Shown here piece after piece: positions 26,496 to 35,565 of a stretch of DNA of 58,448 bases. The DNA is taken from contig CALESG010000136.1 of assembly GCA_937907215.1 (NCBI GenBank), positions 1-58,448 on the forward strand, given 5' to 3'. This DNA comes from an uncultured Ruminococcus sp. GTDB taxonomy: Bacteria > Bacillota > Clostridia > Oscillospirales > Ruminococcaceae. The notes beneath the pieces are model-generated. The model was not told where the DNA came from and searched no databases. It saw only the letters and a list, made by a program, of their open reading frames with translations. Position 1 is the stretch's first letter; each line of letters begins with the position of its first letter. The translations under genes were made by a program, and so were the position numbers.

Positions 26496-26831
26496 ATGAG
26501 CGAAGCAGGAAAAAAATTATCAGCAGTTGTCGGCATTTATGTTATTATAAAAGCCCTTCTAAATCTGATACTTGGATTTTCATTTGTAAATGTGCTGATG
26601 CTTATAGTTTCAGGAGTTATTTTTGTGCTGCTGTATAAGCGTATACCATATTGCAATTATATAGTTGCAGTTTATCTTGCACTTGTATTTTTGGCACACT
26701 TCTGGACAAATATTACAAATCTCGGCAATGGTTTTGTGTACTGGATATATCTTGCAGAGGGAATTCTTGATCTCTTGGCAGGTGCAACTCTTGCATTTAA
26801 TAAAAATGTAAAAGCTTATTTTAATGATTAA
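26496..26831 (+). CDS. Small four-helix membrane protein of unknown function (111 aa)
   Basis: Not recognised. About four hydrophobic helices (~9-28, 30-48, 54-73 and 83-101) with short loops; no catalytic motif. GGGAGG lies 7 nt before ATG 26496. It sits between rsfS and leuS, in the same direction, 22 bp after rsfS. Confidence 0.7.
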   Translation: MSEAGKKLSAVVGIYVIIKALLNLILGFSFVNVLMLIVSGVIFVLLYKRIPYCNYIVAVYLALVFLAHFWTNITNLGNGFVYWIYLAEGILDLLAGATLAFNKNVKAYFND

Positions 26832-26875
26832 AATAATATAATATAAAATGAAATAAATAAAGGAATGATAAAAAC

Positions 26876-29281
26876 ATGAGCAAGTATGATTTTACCGCAA
26901 TTGAAAAAAAGTGGCAGAAGTACTGGGATGATCATAATTCTTTCAGTGCAGGAACAGACTACAGCAAGCCTAAGTTTTATGCACTTGTAGAGTTTCCATA
27001 TCCATCTGGTCAGGGACTTCATATCGGTCATCCACGTCCTTATACAGCGATGGACATTGTTTCCAGAAAGCGTCGTCTTGAAGGTTACAATGTACTTTTC
27101 CCAATGGGTTGGGATGCGTTTGGTCTGCCGACAGAGAATTTTGCTATCAAGAACAAGATTCACCCTGCAATTGTAACTAAAAATAATGTTGAACGTTTTA
27201 AAGGTCAGCTTAAATCTCTTGGTTTATCTTTCGATTGGGATAGAGAAATAAATACCACAGATCCTAATTATTTTCACTGGACACAGTGGATATTCCTTCA
27301 GATGTTCAAAAAAGGTCTGGCATATAAAAAGGAAATGGCAGTAAACTGGTGTACATCTTGTAAAGTAGTTCTTGCTAATGAAGAAGTTGTAGGCGGTGTA
27401 TGTGAACGCTGCGGCGGTGAAGTTATACGTAAAGTAAAGTCACAGTGGATGCTTAAAATTACTGAATATGCACAAAGACTTCTTGATGATTTGGATGAAG
27501 TAAACTACCTTGAGAAAATCAAGACAACACAGCGTAACTGGATAGGACGTTCTACCGGTGCTGAGGTTGATTTTGCTACAACAGCAGGTGATACTCTTAA
27601 GATATATACAACACGTCCGGATACGCTTTTTGGTGCAACATATATGGTAATGTCACCGGAACATCCGCTTATTGAAAAGTGGAGCGGAAGTCTTAATAAT
27701 ATGGACGAGATCCACGCATATCAGGAAAAGGCAGCAAGAAAATCTGACTTTGAAAGAACAGAAATGGCTAAGGAAAAGACAGGAGTTCGCCTTGATGGAG
27801 TTTGCGGTATCAATCCTGTAAATGGCAAGGAAATTCCTATTTTCATTTCAGATTATGTACTTATGAGCTATGGTACAGGTGCTATTATGGCAGTACCTGC
27901 ACATGATACACGTGACTATGATTTTGCAAAGGTATTTGATCTGCCTATTATTGAAGTCGTAAAGGGCGGAGATGTTACAAAGGAAGCATTTACAGACTGT
28001 GAAACAGGCATTATGACAAACAGTGATTTCCTTGATGGACTTACAGTAGAAGAAGCTAAGGTAAAGATCAAGGAGTGGCTGGAAGAAAACAGCAAGGGCG
28101 TAAGCAAGGTAAACTATAAGCTTCGTGACTGGGTATTTTCACGTCAAAGATATTGGGGTGAACCGATTCCAATAGTGCATTGCGATAAATGTGGTTATGT
28201 TGCACTTCCTGAAAGTGAACTTCCGCTTACTCTTCCTGATGTTGAAAGCTATATGCCTACTGATAATGGTGAAAGTCCATTGTCTACACTTGACAGCTTT
28301 ATAAATACAACTTGTCCTAAGTGCGGCGGAGCTGCTAAAAGAGAAACTGACACTATGCCTCAGTGGGCAGGTTCATCATGGTATTATCTGCGTTATTGCG
28401 ATCCTAAGAATGATAAAGAGCTTGCTTCCAAGGAAGCCCTTGACTATTGGATGCCGGTTGATTGGTATAATGGCGGTATGGAGCATACAACTTTGCATTT
28501 GCTCTATTCACGTTTTTGGCACAAGTTCCTCTATGATATTGACAAGGTAAGCACAAAAGAACCTTATATGCGTCGTACATCACATGGTATGATTTTGGGT
28601 GAAGACGGACAGAAGATGTCTAAATCACGTGGCAATGTAATCAATCCAGACGATGTTGTAGCAAGCTATGGTGCAGATACTCTAAGACTTTATGAGATGT
28701 TCGTAGGTGATTTTGAAAAGACTGCTCCATGGAGTACATCAAGCATTAAAGGCTGTAAGAGATTCCTTGATCGTGTATGGTCACTTCAGGATGTTCTTGT
28801 TGACGGCGATGAATATCGTGATGAGATAAAATCTAAGATGCATAAGACTATCAAGAAGGTTTCCGAGGATATTGAGAATTTGAAGTTCAATACAGCAATT
28901 GCAGCAATGATGGAACTGTTAAATGATATTGCAGCAACAGGAAGTATAAATAAGTCTGAACTTGATACACTTCTAAAGCTTTTGAATCCATTTGCACCTC
29001 ATATTACAGAGGAAATGTACGAAGCACATTGCGGCGGAATTCTTAGTGAGCAGTCATGGCCAGTATATGACGAAGCACTTTGCATAGATCAGACTGTTGA
29101 AATAGTAGTACAGATTAACGGCAAGGTAAAGTCAAAGCTTGAGATTCCGGTTGGATCAGAAAAGGACGCAGTTCTTGAGCAGGCAGCAGCAGAACCAAAA
29201 ATTGCAGAAGCTCTTGCAGGCAAGAATGTGCTTAAAAAGATATATGTGCCAAATAAACTGGTTAATTTTGTTGCAAAATAA
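26876..29281 (+). CDS. leuS: Leucyl-tRNA synthetase (801 aa)
   Basis: Class I synthetase charging tRNA-Leu. HIGH-type motif GLHIGHPRPY (~45), zinc-like cysteines CTSCKVVLANEEVVGGVCERC (~160; a run split here as two CxxC pairs), CP1 editing domain with TTRPDTLFGATY (~243), and catalytic KMSKS in GQKMSKSRGN (~580). The C-terminal anticodon domain is complete. Slightly shorter than Bacillus LeuS, mostly at the C-terminal end. No T-box leader is present in the 44-bp gap upstream. Confidence 0.97.
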   Translation: MSKYDFTAIEKKWQKYWDDHNSFSAGTDYSKPKFYALVEFPYPSGQGLHIGHPRPYTAMDIVSRKRRLEGYNVLFPMGWDAFGLPTENFAIKNKIHPAIVTKNNVERFKGQLKSLGLSFDWDREINTTDPNYFHWTQWIFLQMFKKGLAYKKEMAVNWCTSCKVVLANEEVVGGVCERCGGEVIRKVKSQWMLKITEYAQRLLDDLDEVNYLEKIKTTQRNWIGRSTGAEVDFATTAGDTLKIYTTRPDTLFGATYMVMSPEHPLIEKWSGSLNNMDEIHAYQEKAARKSDFERTEMAKEKTGVRLDGVCGINPVNGKEIPIFISDYVLMSYGTGAIMAVPAHDTRDYDFAKVFDLPIIEVVKGGDVTKEAFTDCETGIMTNSDFLDGLTVEEAKVKIKEWLEENSKGVSKVNYKLRDWVFSRQRYWGEPIPIVHCDKCGYVALPESELPLTLPDVESYMPTDNGESPLSTLDSFINTTCPKCGGAAKRETDTMPQWAGSSWYYLRYCDPKNDKELASKEALDYWMPVDWYNGGMEHTTLHLLYSRFWHKFLYDIDKVSTKEPYMRRTSHGMILGEDGQKMSKSRGNVINPDDVVASYGADTLRLYEMFVGDFEKTAPWSTSSIKGCKRFLDRVWSLQDVLVDGDEYRDEIKSKMHKTIKKVSEDIENLKFNTAIAAMMELLNDIAATGSINKSELDTLLKLLNPFAPHITEEMYEAHCGGILSEQSWPVYDEALCIDQTVEIVVQINGKVKSKLEIPVGSEKDAVLEQAAAEPKIAEALAGKNVLKKIYVPNKLVNFVAK

Positions 29282-29309
29282 CAAAAATGTTATAATATGA
29301 AAAAACAGC

Positions 29310-29338
29310 TTGACAATGTAATTAAAACGTGGTACAAT
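29310..29338 (+). promoter_or_regulatory. SigA promoter of rpsU
   Basis: TTGACA (29310-29315), 17-nt spacer, TACAAT (29333-29338). It lies 29 bp after the leuS stop codon and creates a leader of about 147 nt. Confidence 0.82.
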
Positions 29339-29344
29339 ATAATA

Positions 29345-29491
29345 TAACTTAATGAAATGCAAGCTATATGAGAAACAGAGAGTTATCCCGGATTATCATT
29401 AAATTGATATATTCGGTGGTATAGGTCGGAAAAGAGCGTAAGCTTGGATCTGATCAGCCTCTGCCGTGGCGGCAAAGGGAGGGAAAAGTAA
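29345..29491 (+). promoter_or_regulatory. Long rpsU 5' leader with possible structure
   Basis: About 147 nt separate the expected start from rpsU. A hairpin CCG..TATCA/TGATA..CGG is visible at 29388-29417, and CTGATCAG and GCCGTGGCGGC palindromic segments follow, before GGGAGGG. I do not recognise a known riboswitch or ribosomal-protein leader family. The length is large for a 57-residue product and suggests RNA-level control. Confidence 0.4.
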
Positions 29492-29665
29492 GTGGCAGAA
29501 GTTCGTGTTGGCAAAAATGAATCTCTGGATACAGCGCTCAAGCGTTTTAAGAGATCATGTGCTAAGGACGGCGTGATTGCTGAAGTTCGAAAAAGAGAAC
29601 ATTACGAAAAGCCTTCAGTAAAGCGTAAGAAGAAGTCTGAGGCTGCTCGTAAGCGCAAGTATTAA
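29492..29665 (+). CDS. rpsU: 30S ribosomal protein S21, GTG start (57 aa)
   Basis: Reads MAEVRVGKNESLDTALKR and ends with a basic RKKKSEAARKRKY tail, the bS21 pattern. The start codon is GTG at 29492, preceded by GGGAGGG. S21 is required near the 3' end of 16S rRNA for start-site recognition. Monocistronic between its own promoter and terminator. Confidence 0.96.
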   Translation: MAEVRVGKNESLDTALKRFKRSCAKDGVIAEVRKREHYEKPSVKRKKKSEAARKRKY

Positions 29666-29687
29666 TATAATCTGCGATACAGCATGG

Positions 29688-29716
29688 CGGACGCACTGGA
29701 GAGTGCGTCCGTTTTT
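29688..29716 (+). terminator. Terminator of rpsU
   Basis: Perfect 10-bp stem CGGACGCACT/AGTGCGTCCG (29688-29697 with 29702-29711), tetraloop GGAG, then TTTTT. Confidence 0.92.
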
Positions 29717-29769
29717 ATTTTAATAATATTATTATTTAATGTGTATGATAAAAGAAGAGGTTGTGTGGT

Positions 29770-30261
29770 ATGCTGTTTAATGTTGATATAGCTCTTAAAA
29801 CAATATGTGACCTTTCGCCGGAACTTTTAAAAGAGTATGGAATAGAGGGACTTCTTTTGGATCTTGATAATACACTTACTACGCATGATAATCCAAGGCC
29901 GGCAAAAGGTGTTCCTGAATGGATAGATAGAATGAAGAAGAGCAATATAAAAATGTGTATTGTTTCAAATAATCATCCACCGAGAGTAAAACCATTTGCT
30001 GATGCATTGGGACTTGATTTTGTGTGCGAAGGAAAAAAACCTCTTTCAAAAGGCTTTTGTGAAGCAAAGGAAAAGATGGGGCTTTCATGGGATAGATTAG
30101 CAGTTGCAGGCGATCAGATTTTTACAGATGTATTGGGTGCTAAGCTTAAAAGATTAAAATGTGTGTATGTGTTTCCTATAGAACATGAAAAGACACGCTT
30201 TTTTAAATTTAAAAGAAAGATGGAAGTTCCATTTCTTCCCAAAAAGCTTACTAAAATCTAA
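29770..30261 (+). CDS. yqeG: YqeG-family HAD-IIIA phosphatase (163 aa)
   Basis: HAD superfamily phosphatase, subfamily IIIA. Motif I LLLDLDNTLTTHD (~27-39), motif II CIVSNNH (~60), motif III lysine in EGKKPLSKGF and motif IV VAGDQIFTDVLGA. AGAAGAGG lies 9 nt before ATG 29770; the in-frame TTG at 29761 is less likely. The physiological substrate is not established for the family. aroQ follows 64 bp downstream. Confidence 0.88.
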   Translation: MLFNVDIALKTICDLSPELLKEYGIEGLLLDLDNTLTTHDNPRPAKGVPEWIDRMKKSNIKMCIVSNNHPPRVKPFADALGLDFVCEGKKPLSKGFCEAKEKMGLSWDRLAVAGDQIFTDVLGAKLKRLKCVYVFPIEHEKTRFFKFKRKMEVPFLPKKLTKI

Positions 30262-30325
30262 TCGGAAACAGAGTATAAAATTATTTATGGAATATAATAT
30301 GAATGCAAAAAAGGAGAAACGGTAT

Positions 30326-30754
30326 ATGAAAAAAATACTTGTAATACACGGACCTAATCTTAATCTTTTAGGTGAACGTGAACCGGGTGTCTATGGAAGT
30401 ACATCATTTGCAGAGCTGAACACAATGATTCAGGACCGTGGCGAAAAATTGGGACTTTCAGTTGAGATATTTCAGTCGAATCATGAAGGTGCAATTATTG
30501 ACAGACTTCATGCAGCAAGAAAAGATTTTGATGGAGTTATTATAAATGCAGGTGCATATACACATTATAGTTATGCTATACATGATGCAATACATGATAT
30601 AAAAATACCGGTAATAGAAGTTCATATCAGCAATATTCATGCAAGAGAAGGATTCCGTTCAAATTCTGTAATAAGTCCAGTGTGCAAGGGAACTATTGCA
30701 GGATTTGGTATAAATAGTTATTTTCTTGCACTTTATGCAATGGCTGAAATGTAA
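30326..30754 (+). CDS. aroQ: 3-dehydroquinate dehydratase type II (142 aa)
   Basis: Dehydrates 3-dehydroquinate in the shikimate pathway; dodecameric type II enzyme. GPNLNLLGEREPGVYG at the N-terminus with the catalytic Tyr/Arg region, INAGAYTHYS (~73) and EVHISNIHAREGFR (~98, catalytic His). The start at 30326 follows AAGGAGAAAC; the upstream in-frame reading overlaps yqeG and lacks family sequence. A shikimate kinase lies at 51964, away from this gene. The aroQ-peptidase-efp order is conserved in Clostridia. Confidence 0.96.
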   Translation: MKKILVIHGPNLNLLGEREPGVYGSTSFAELNTMIQDRGEKLGLSVEIFQSNHEGAIIDRLHAARKDFDGVIINAGAYTHYSYAIHDAIHDIKIPVIEVHISNIHAREGFRSNSVISPVCKGTIAGFGINSYFLALYAMAEM

Positions 30755-30765
30755 GGTGAGATTTT

Positions 30766-31842
30766 ATGACAGAACGTATTGAAAGACTTATGGCAATGCT
30801 GCCTAAGGAAACAGGCTGTGCAATTATAAATTCTGATGTAAATAGAAGATACTTTACCGGTATGCTTTCATCTGCCGGAACACTTGTTTGTTTTCGTGAT
30901 GCAGCATATCTTATAATAGATTTTAGATATATTGAAAAGGCAAGAAATACTGTATCTGGTTGTGAAGTCATTTTACAGAATAATCTTTATGAGCAGATAA
31001 AAGAACTGCTCATAAAGCACAACGTCAACAGGATCTCTGTAGAATCAATGGAACTTACGCTTAGTGATTTTAAACAGCTTAGTGAAAAGCTGGGAGATAG
31101 TGTTGAGTTTGACAGCTCTGATTCATTGAGCCGTGCAATTTACTCTTGCCGAATGATTAAATATTCTTCTGAAATCGAAAAGATACAGGAAGCACAAAAA
31201 CTTGCGGAAGAAGCATTTTCACACATTTTGGAATTTATTCATGAAGGTGTTACAGAACGTGAGATTCAGCTGGAGCTTGATTTTACGATGATGAGGCTTG
31301 GAGCAGAGGAGCTTTCTTTTCCAACAATAGCACTTACAGGAAAAAACACATCAATGCCGCATGGGGTTCCGTCTGATAAATGCAGGGTCAAGAACGGAGA
31401 TTTTGTGCTGATGGATTATGGTGCGGTTGTAGACGGATATCATAGTGATATGACACGTACTGTTGCAGTGGGCGAGCCTTCTGATGAAATGAAGAATGTA
31501 TATAATATTGTTCTTGAAGCTCAGGAAAAGGCACTTGATGCTGTATGTGCAGGTATTGCCGGAAATAGGCTTGACGGAATTGCAAGGGAAAGTATATCAA
31601 ATGCCGGTTACGGAGAATATTTCGGTCACTCATTGGGACATGGAGTTGGAATGGAGATCCATGAATATCCAAATGCTTCTCCTCTTAGCAGGGCAATTAT
31701 GCACAGCGGTAATGTTATAACAATAGAGCCTGGAATTTATCTTCCCGGAAAATTTGGTGTTAGAATAGAAGATTTTATACTTGTTACTGAAAATGGATGC
31801 AAAAACTTTACTCATGCACCTAAAAATATGATTATTTTGTAG
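30766..31842 (+). CDS. Xaa-Pro aminopeptidase / M24 family metallopeptidase (358 aa)
   Basis: Two-domain M24 peptidase: N-terminal creatinase-like domain (1-125) and catalytic pita-bread domain. Metal ligands appear in DYGAVVDGYHSDMTRT (Asp and Asp), GHGVGMEIHEYP (His), ITIEPGIYLP (Glu) and VRIEDFIL (Glu). Removes N-terminal residues before proline or cleaves dipeptides; PepP versus PepQ cannot be separated with certainty. It directly precedes efp, as in many Firmicutes. Confidence 0.92.
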   Translation: MTERIERLMAMLPKETGCAIINSDVNRRYFTGMLSSAGTLVCFRDAAYLIIDFRYIEKARNTVSGCEVILQNNLYEQIKELLIKHNVNRISVESMELTLSDFKQLSEKLGDSVEFDSSDSLSRAIYSCRMIKYSSEIEKIQEAQKLAEEAFSHILEFIHEGVTEREIQLELDFTMMRLGAEELSFPTIALTGKNTSMPHGVPSDKCRVKNGDFVLMDYGAVVDGYHSDMTRTVAVGEPSDEMKNVYNIVLEAQEKALDAVCAGIAGNRLDGIARESISNAGYGEYFGHSLGHGVGMEIHEYPNASPLSRAIMHSGNVITIEPGIYLPGKFGVRIEDFILVTENGCKNFTHAPKNMIIL

Positions 31843-31871
31843 CATATAAGAAATTTTTCTGTAAATAGGTA

Positions 31872-31900
31872 TTGCCAAAAGACTTTTTTTGTAGTATAAT
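31872..31900 (+). promoter_or_regulatory. SigA promoter of efp
   Basis: TTGCCA (31872-31877), 17-nt spacer, TATAAT (31895-31900). It gives efp its own transcription apart from the upstream peptidase. Confidence 0.75.
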
Positions 31901-31988
31901 AAAAATATATTATGTGTTTTCGTGAGCTGCATTGAGAAAAAGGCGGCATAATATCAAGCGGAAATACTGCATTAACGGAGGTTTAATT

Positions 31989-32546
31989 ATGATTTCAGCA
32001 GGCGATTTCAGAAACGGCGTAACATTTGAAATGGATGGCAACGTTGTACAGGTTATCGAATTTCAGCACGTAAAGCCGGGTAAGGGTGCAGCCTTTGTCC
32101 GCACAAAGTATAAGAATGTTATTACAGGTGCAGTTGTAGAGCGTTCTTTCAACCCTACAGATAAATATCCTACAGCTTACATTGAACGTAAGGATATGCA
32201 GTATCTTTATAATGAAGATGATCTGTATTATTTCATGGATATGGAAACTTATGAGCAGCTGCCTATTGATAAGTCTAAGCTTGGTTCTTCTTTTGCATTT
32301 GTAAAGGAAAATACAGAGGTAAAGGTTCTTTCTTATAAGGGAAATGTATTTGGTGTTGAACCACCGTTCTTTGTAGAACTTGAGGTTACTGAAACTGATC
32401 CTGGTTTCAAGGGCGATACTGCAACAAATGCAACAAAGCCAGCAACACTTGAAACAGGTGCAGAGATCAAGGTTCCACTGTTCATCGATCAGGGTGATGT
32501 TATCCGTATCGATACAAGAACAGGTGAATATATGGAACGTGCATAA
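31989..32546 (+). CDS. efp: Translation elongation factor P (185 aa)
   Basis: Relieves ribosome stalling at polyproline. KOW/EF-P domains in order; the tip loop is HVKPGKGAAF with Lys32 at the usual modification position. The start at 31989 follows ACGGAGG; upstream in-frame codons from 31932 lack a ribosome site. C-terminal IDTRTGEYMERA is typical. No epmA/epmB or ymfI-type gene is nearby. Confidence 0.97.
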   Translation: MISAGDFRNGVTFEMDGNVVQVIEFQHVKPGKGAAFVRTKYKNVITGAVVERSFNPTDKYPTAYIERKDMQYLYNEDDLYYFMDMETYEQLPIDKSKLGSSFAFVKENTEVKVLSYKGNVFGVEPPFFVELEVTETDPGFKGDTATNATKPATLETGAEIKVPLFIDQGDVIRIDTRTGEYMERA

Positions 32547-32612
32547 AAATTAAATAAAATAATAATTGACTGTTAAATTAAAAGTGAAATAAGATAAAAA
32601 GAGGTGAATAAT

Positions 32613-33080
32613 ATGAAGTTAAGCGAGCAAATGTCTTATCTGCGTGGTCTTGTAGATGGTCTTGATATTGATATGACTACTAAAGAAGGCAAGGTTCTGG
32701 AACAGGTATTAGAAGTTCTTCAGTCTACTGTTCTCTATGTGGACGACCTTCAGAGTCAGGTTGATGAGCTTACTGAGCTTTGTGAAGATCTTGATGAAGA
32801 TCTGGGCAATGTTGAAGAGTTCCTTCTTGATGAAGAAGATATTGACTTTGATGAAGAAGATGACGATTATGATTTTGACGATGATGACTATGATTTCAAT
32901 GAAGATGAAGACCTTTATGAAACAGTATGTCCTACTTGTGGAAACACCATCGTATTGGCAGATGCTATCCTTGATGAAGGCGTTATGAATTGTCCTTGCT
33001 GCGGCGAGCTTTTGGAATTTGATTTTGATGATTTGACAATAGACGATCTGGAAGGTTCCGAAGACGAAGACGCTGAGTAA
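32613..33080 (+). CDS. Acidic zinc-ribbon protein with CD1247-type N-terminus (155 aa)
   Basis: N-terminal ~60 residues form a helical region (MKLSEQMSYLRGLVDGLDID) that matches what is called the CD1247 N-terminal domain, common in Clostridia. The middle (~75-105) is almost entirely Asp/Glu with Tyr/Phe. The C-terminus has a rubredoxin- or ribbon-like pair CPTCGNT...CPCCGEL. The GTG at 32604 is part of the ribosome site GAGGTGA, so ATG 32613 is the start. Function unknown; often mislabelled AraC regulator. It is expressed between efp and nfnA with its own terminator. Confidence 0.8.
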   Translation: MKLSEQMSYLRGLVDGLDIDMTTKEGKVLEQVLEVLQSTVLYVDDLQSQVDELTELCEDLDEDLGNVEEFLLDEEDIDFDEEDDDYDFDDDDYDFNEDEDLYETVCPTCGNTIVLADAILDEGVMNCPCCGELLEFDFDDLTIDDLEGSEDEDAE

Positions 33081-33106
33081 GAATCTGCACTTTGGAAAAA
33101 TAAGAA

Positions 33107-33139
33107 AATAAGCTGACAATATAGTCGGCTTATTTTTTT
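33107..33139 (+). terminator. Terminator after the acidic zinc-ribbon gene
   Basis: AATAAGCTGAC (33107-33117) pairs with GTCGGCTTATT (33124-33134) with one G-U, followed by TTTTT. Confidence 0.85.
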
Positions 33140-33186
33140 GCATGTATGTTTGTATAAAATTTTAAAGAAAAAATATGCGGATATAC

Positions 33187-33215
33187 TTGAAAATCTAATT
33201 AAAACATGATATAAT
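33187..33215 (+). promoter_or_regulatory. SigA promoter of nfnAB
   Basis: TTGAAA (33187-33192), 17-nt spacer, TATAAT (33210-33215). Confidence 0.78.
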
Positions 33216-33270
33216 AAACAATAATTGCTGTTTGATGCGGTTATTCTAAATATTGAGAGAGGTGAACACT

Positions 33271-34101
33271 GTGTTTCCAATTATAGAGAAAACAGTACTC
33301 AATCAGGATGTTGTAAAAATTAAGGTTTCAGCACCACTGATTGCAAAAAAAGCACTTCCCGGTCAGTTCATTATTTTCCGGGTAGATGAATATGGTGAAA
33401 GAGTTCCGCTTACAATTGCGGATTATGACAGAGAAGAAGGCAATATTACTTTGATTTTTCAACTTGTGGGCAATTCCACAAGAAAGCTTGCTTCATTGAA
33501 TGTAGGAGATGCTATACTTGACCTTGTAGGTCCGCTTGGTGTTCCTACAGAAGTTCCTGATGATGTTAAATCTGTATGCGTTATAGGCGGCGGCGTTGGC
33601 TGTGCTATTGCTTATCCTCAGGCTAAACATCTGTTTAATGAAGGTATAGAAGTTGATGTTATTGCAGGATTTCGAAATAAGGATATAGTTATTCTCGAAG
33701 ATGAATTCAAAGCTGCAAGTACTAATTTTTATATTTGTACAGATGATGGAAGCTATGGAATCAAAGGTCTTGTAACTGCTGTTTTGCAGGAGAGAATAGA
33801 TTCTGGCAAAAAGTATGATATGGTAATTGCAATAGGTCCTATTCCTATGATGAAATTCGTTTGCAAGACAACTGAACCTTATGGAATCAAAACTATAGTT
33901 TCGCTCAATCCTATAATGATAGATGGTACAGGAATGTGCGGTGGCTGCCGTGTAACAGTAGGCGGAGAAATTAAGTATGCCTGCGTAGACGGTCCTGATT
34001 TTGATGGACATAAAGTAGACTTTAATGAGCTTATGCGTAGAAACGGCACATATCGTGAACAGGAACACGAATGCCGTATGATGAAGCAGGCTGTTAAGTA
34101 A
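33271..34101 (+). CDS. nfnA: NfnA-type FAD/[2Fe-2S] subunit, ferredoxin:NADP oxidoreductase (276 aa)
   Basis: Small subunit of the electron-bifurcating NADH-dependent reduced ferredoxin:NADP+ oxidoreductase, also called sulfide dehydrogenase or PyrK-like. FAD domain with ERVPLTIADYD (~48), NAD domain VIGGGVGCAIAYPQA (~108), and C-terminal cluster cysteines in GMCGGCRVTVGGEIKYAC plus one upstream. GTG 33271 is chosen because GAGAGGTGA precedes it. The large subunit follows 20 bp later, which supports Nfn over a stand-alone PyrK. Confidence 0.88.
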   Translation: MFPIIEKTVLNQDVVKIKVSAPLIAKKALPGQFIIFRVDEYGERVPLTIADYDREEGNITLIFQLVGNSTRKLASLNVGDAILDLVGPLGVPTEVPDDVKSVCVIGGGVGCAIAYPQAKHLFNEGIEVDVIAGFRNKDIVILEDEFKAASTNFYICTDDGSYGIKGLVTAVLQERIDSGKKYDMVIAIGPIPMMKFVCKTTEPYGIKTIVSLNPIMIDGTGMCGGCRVTVGGEIKYACVDGPDFDGHKVDFNELMRRNGTYREQEHECRMMKQAVK

Positions 34102-34121
34102 TAGGAAAGGAAGAAAATAAA

Positions 34122-35510
34122 ATGGCTAATATGGCTATGGAAAAAGTTCCAATGCCGGAACGTGACCCAAAAGAGCGTGCCAAATGTTTTGAAGAAGTTT
34201 CTACGGGATATACAGCTGCAATGGCACAGGAAGAAGCAACAAGATGCCTTGGATGTAAGAATATGCCTTGTGTAAACGGATGTCCAGTAGGTGTTAAGAT
34301 ACCTGATTTTATTGCAAAAATAGCATCTGGCGATTTTGAAGGTGCATATGATACAATTACAATGACAAATAGTCTTCCGGCTATTTGTGGTCGTGTTTGT
34401 CCTCAAGAAAGTCAATGTGAAGGAAAATGCATTCGTGGCATAAAAGGCGAACCGGTAGGTATCGGTAGATTGGAACGTTTTGCAGCAGATTATATGAGAA
34501 CCAACGGCAAGAAAAAGATAGATGCTCCTGCTAAGAATGGTCATAAGGTGGCTATTGTAGGCGGCGGTCCAGCTGGTCTTACTTGTGCAGGCGATCTTGC
34601 TAAAATTGGTTATGATGTAACTATTTTTGAAGCGTTTCAAGTTGCTGGCGGAGTACTTATGTATGGTATACCTGAATTCCGTCTGCCAAAGCAGATAGTT
34701 CAAGAAGAGATCAGCAATCTCAAGGATCTTGGAGTTAATATAAAGACCGATATGGTTATTGGTAAGGTTCTGTCTATAGATGAACTGATGGAAGATGGCT
34801 TTGAAGCTGTATTTGTTGGTTCAGGAGCAGGACTTCCAAGATTTATGAATATTCCGGGCGAAGCTCTTGTAGGCGTTTGCTCTGCTAATGAATATCTTAC
34901 AAGAATCAACCTTATGAAAGGTTATCTTGATGAGTATGATACTCCTGTTATTCGTTCAAAGTCTGTTGCAGTTGTAGGCGGCGGCAATGTTGCCATGGAT
35001 GCTGCAAGAAGTGCTTTGAGAATGGGTGCTGAACACGTTTACATAGTATATCGCCGTTCAGAAGCTGAAATGCCGGCACGTGTGGAAGAAGTTCACCATG
35101 CAAAGCAGGAAGGCGTTGAATTCCTTAATCTCAATAATCCGGTTGAAATTATTGGTGATGAAAATGGAAGAGTATGTGGTATGAAATGTATTCGCATGGA
35201 ACTCGGTGAGCCTGATGAAAGCGGTAGACGCAGACCTATTGCTATTCCAGATAGTGAGTATGTTTTTGACGTTGATACAGTCATCATGTCTATAGGTACA
35301 TCACCTAATCCGCTCATTCGTTCAACTACAAGCGGACTGGAAGCTAATCGCAGAGGCTGTCTTGTTGTGAATGAGGATACAATGGCTACTACAAAGGACG
35401 GCGTATATGCAGGTGGTGACGCTGTAACAGGTGCCGCTACTGTAATTCTTGCAATGGGTGCTGGCAAAAAAGCTGCTGCATCTATTGATGAATATATAAA
35501 GAGTAAGTAA
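34122..35510 (+). CDS. nfnB: NfnB / GltD-like large subunit (462 aa)
   Basis: Large subunit binding two [4Fe-4S] clusters and FAD/NADPH; annotated often as gltA, NADPH-dependent glutamate synthase small chain. N-terminal cysteines CLGCKNMPCVNGCP and ICGRVCPQESQCEGKC coordinate clusters; FAD site VAIVGGGPAGLTCA (~143); NADP site VAVVGGGNVAMDAARSALR (~283); C-terminal YAGGDAVTGAATVILAMGAG. No glutamate synthase large subunit is next to it, so a bifurcating role with nfnA is the better reading. Confidence 0.9.
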   Translation: MANMAMEKVPMPERDPKERAKCFEEVSTGYTAAMAQEEATRCLGCKNMPCVNGCPVGVKIPDFIAKIASGDFEGAYDTITMTNSLPAICGRVCPQESQCEGKCIRGIKGEPVGIGRLERFAADYMRTNGKKKIDAPAKNGHKVAIVGGGPAGLTCAGDLAKIGYDVTIFEAFQVAGGVLMYGIPEFRLPKQIVQEEISNLKDLGVNIKTDMVIGKVLSIDELMEDGFEAVFVGSGAGLPRFMNIPGEALVGVCSANEYLTRINLMKGYLDEYDTPVIRSKSVAVVGGGNVAMDAARSALRMGAEHVYIVYRRSEAEMPARVEEVHHAKQEGVEFLNLNNPVEIIGDENGRVCGMKCIRMELGEPDESGRRRPIAIPDSEYVFDVDTVIMSIGTSPNPLIRSTTSGLEANRRGCLVVNEDTMATTKDGVYAGGDAVTGAATVILAMGAGKKAAASIDEYIKSK

Positions 35511-35565
35511 GTATTTCTATATGCTGACTAGCTTAAACTACATCTGACAGAAAGGAATGTTTCCA

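Noticed and set aside
26832..26875. T-box riboswitch before leuS
   Set aside because: The gap is 44 bp, far too short, and lacks a T-box sequence or terminator.
33493..34068. 191-residue minus-strand frame opposite nfnA
   Set aside because: Antisense shadow with no recognisable domain or ribosome site.
33879..34703. 274-residue minus-strand frame opposite nfnA/nfnB
   Set aside because: Composition rich in Ser, Thr, Cys and Phe as expected for a shadow; the plus-strand genes have cluster and nucleotide motifs.
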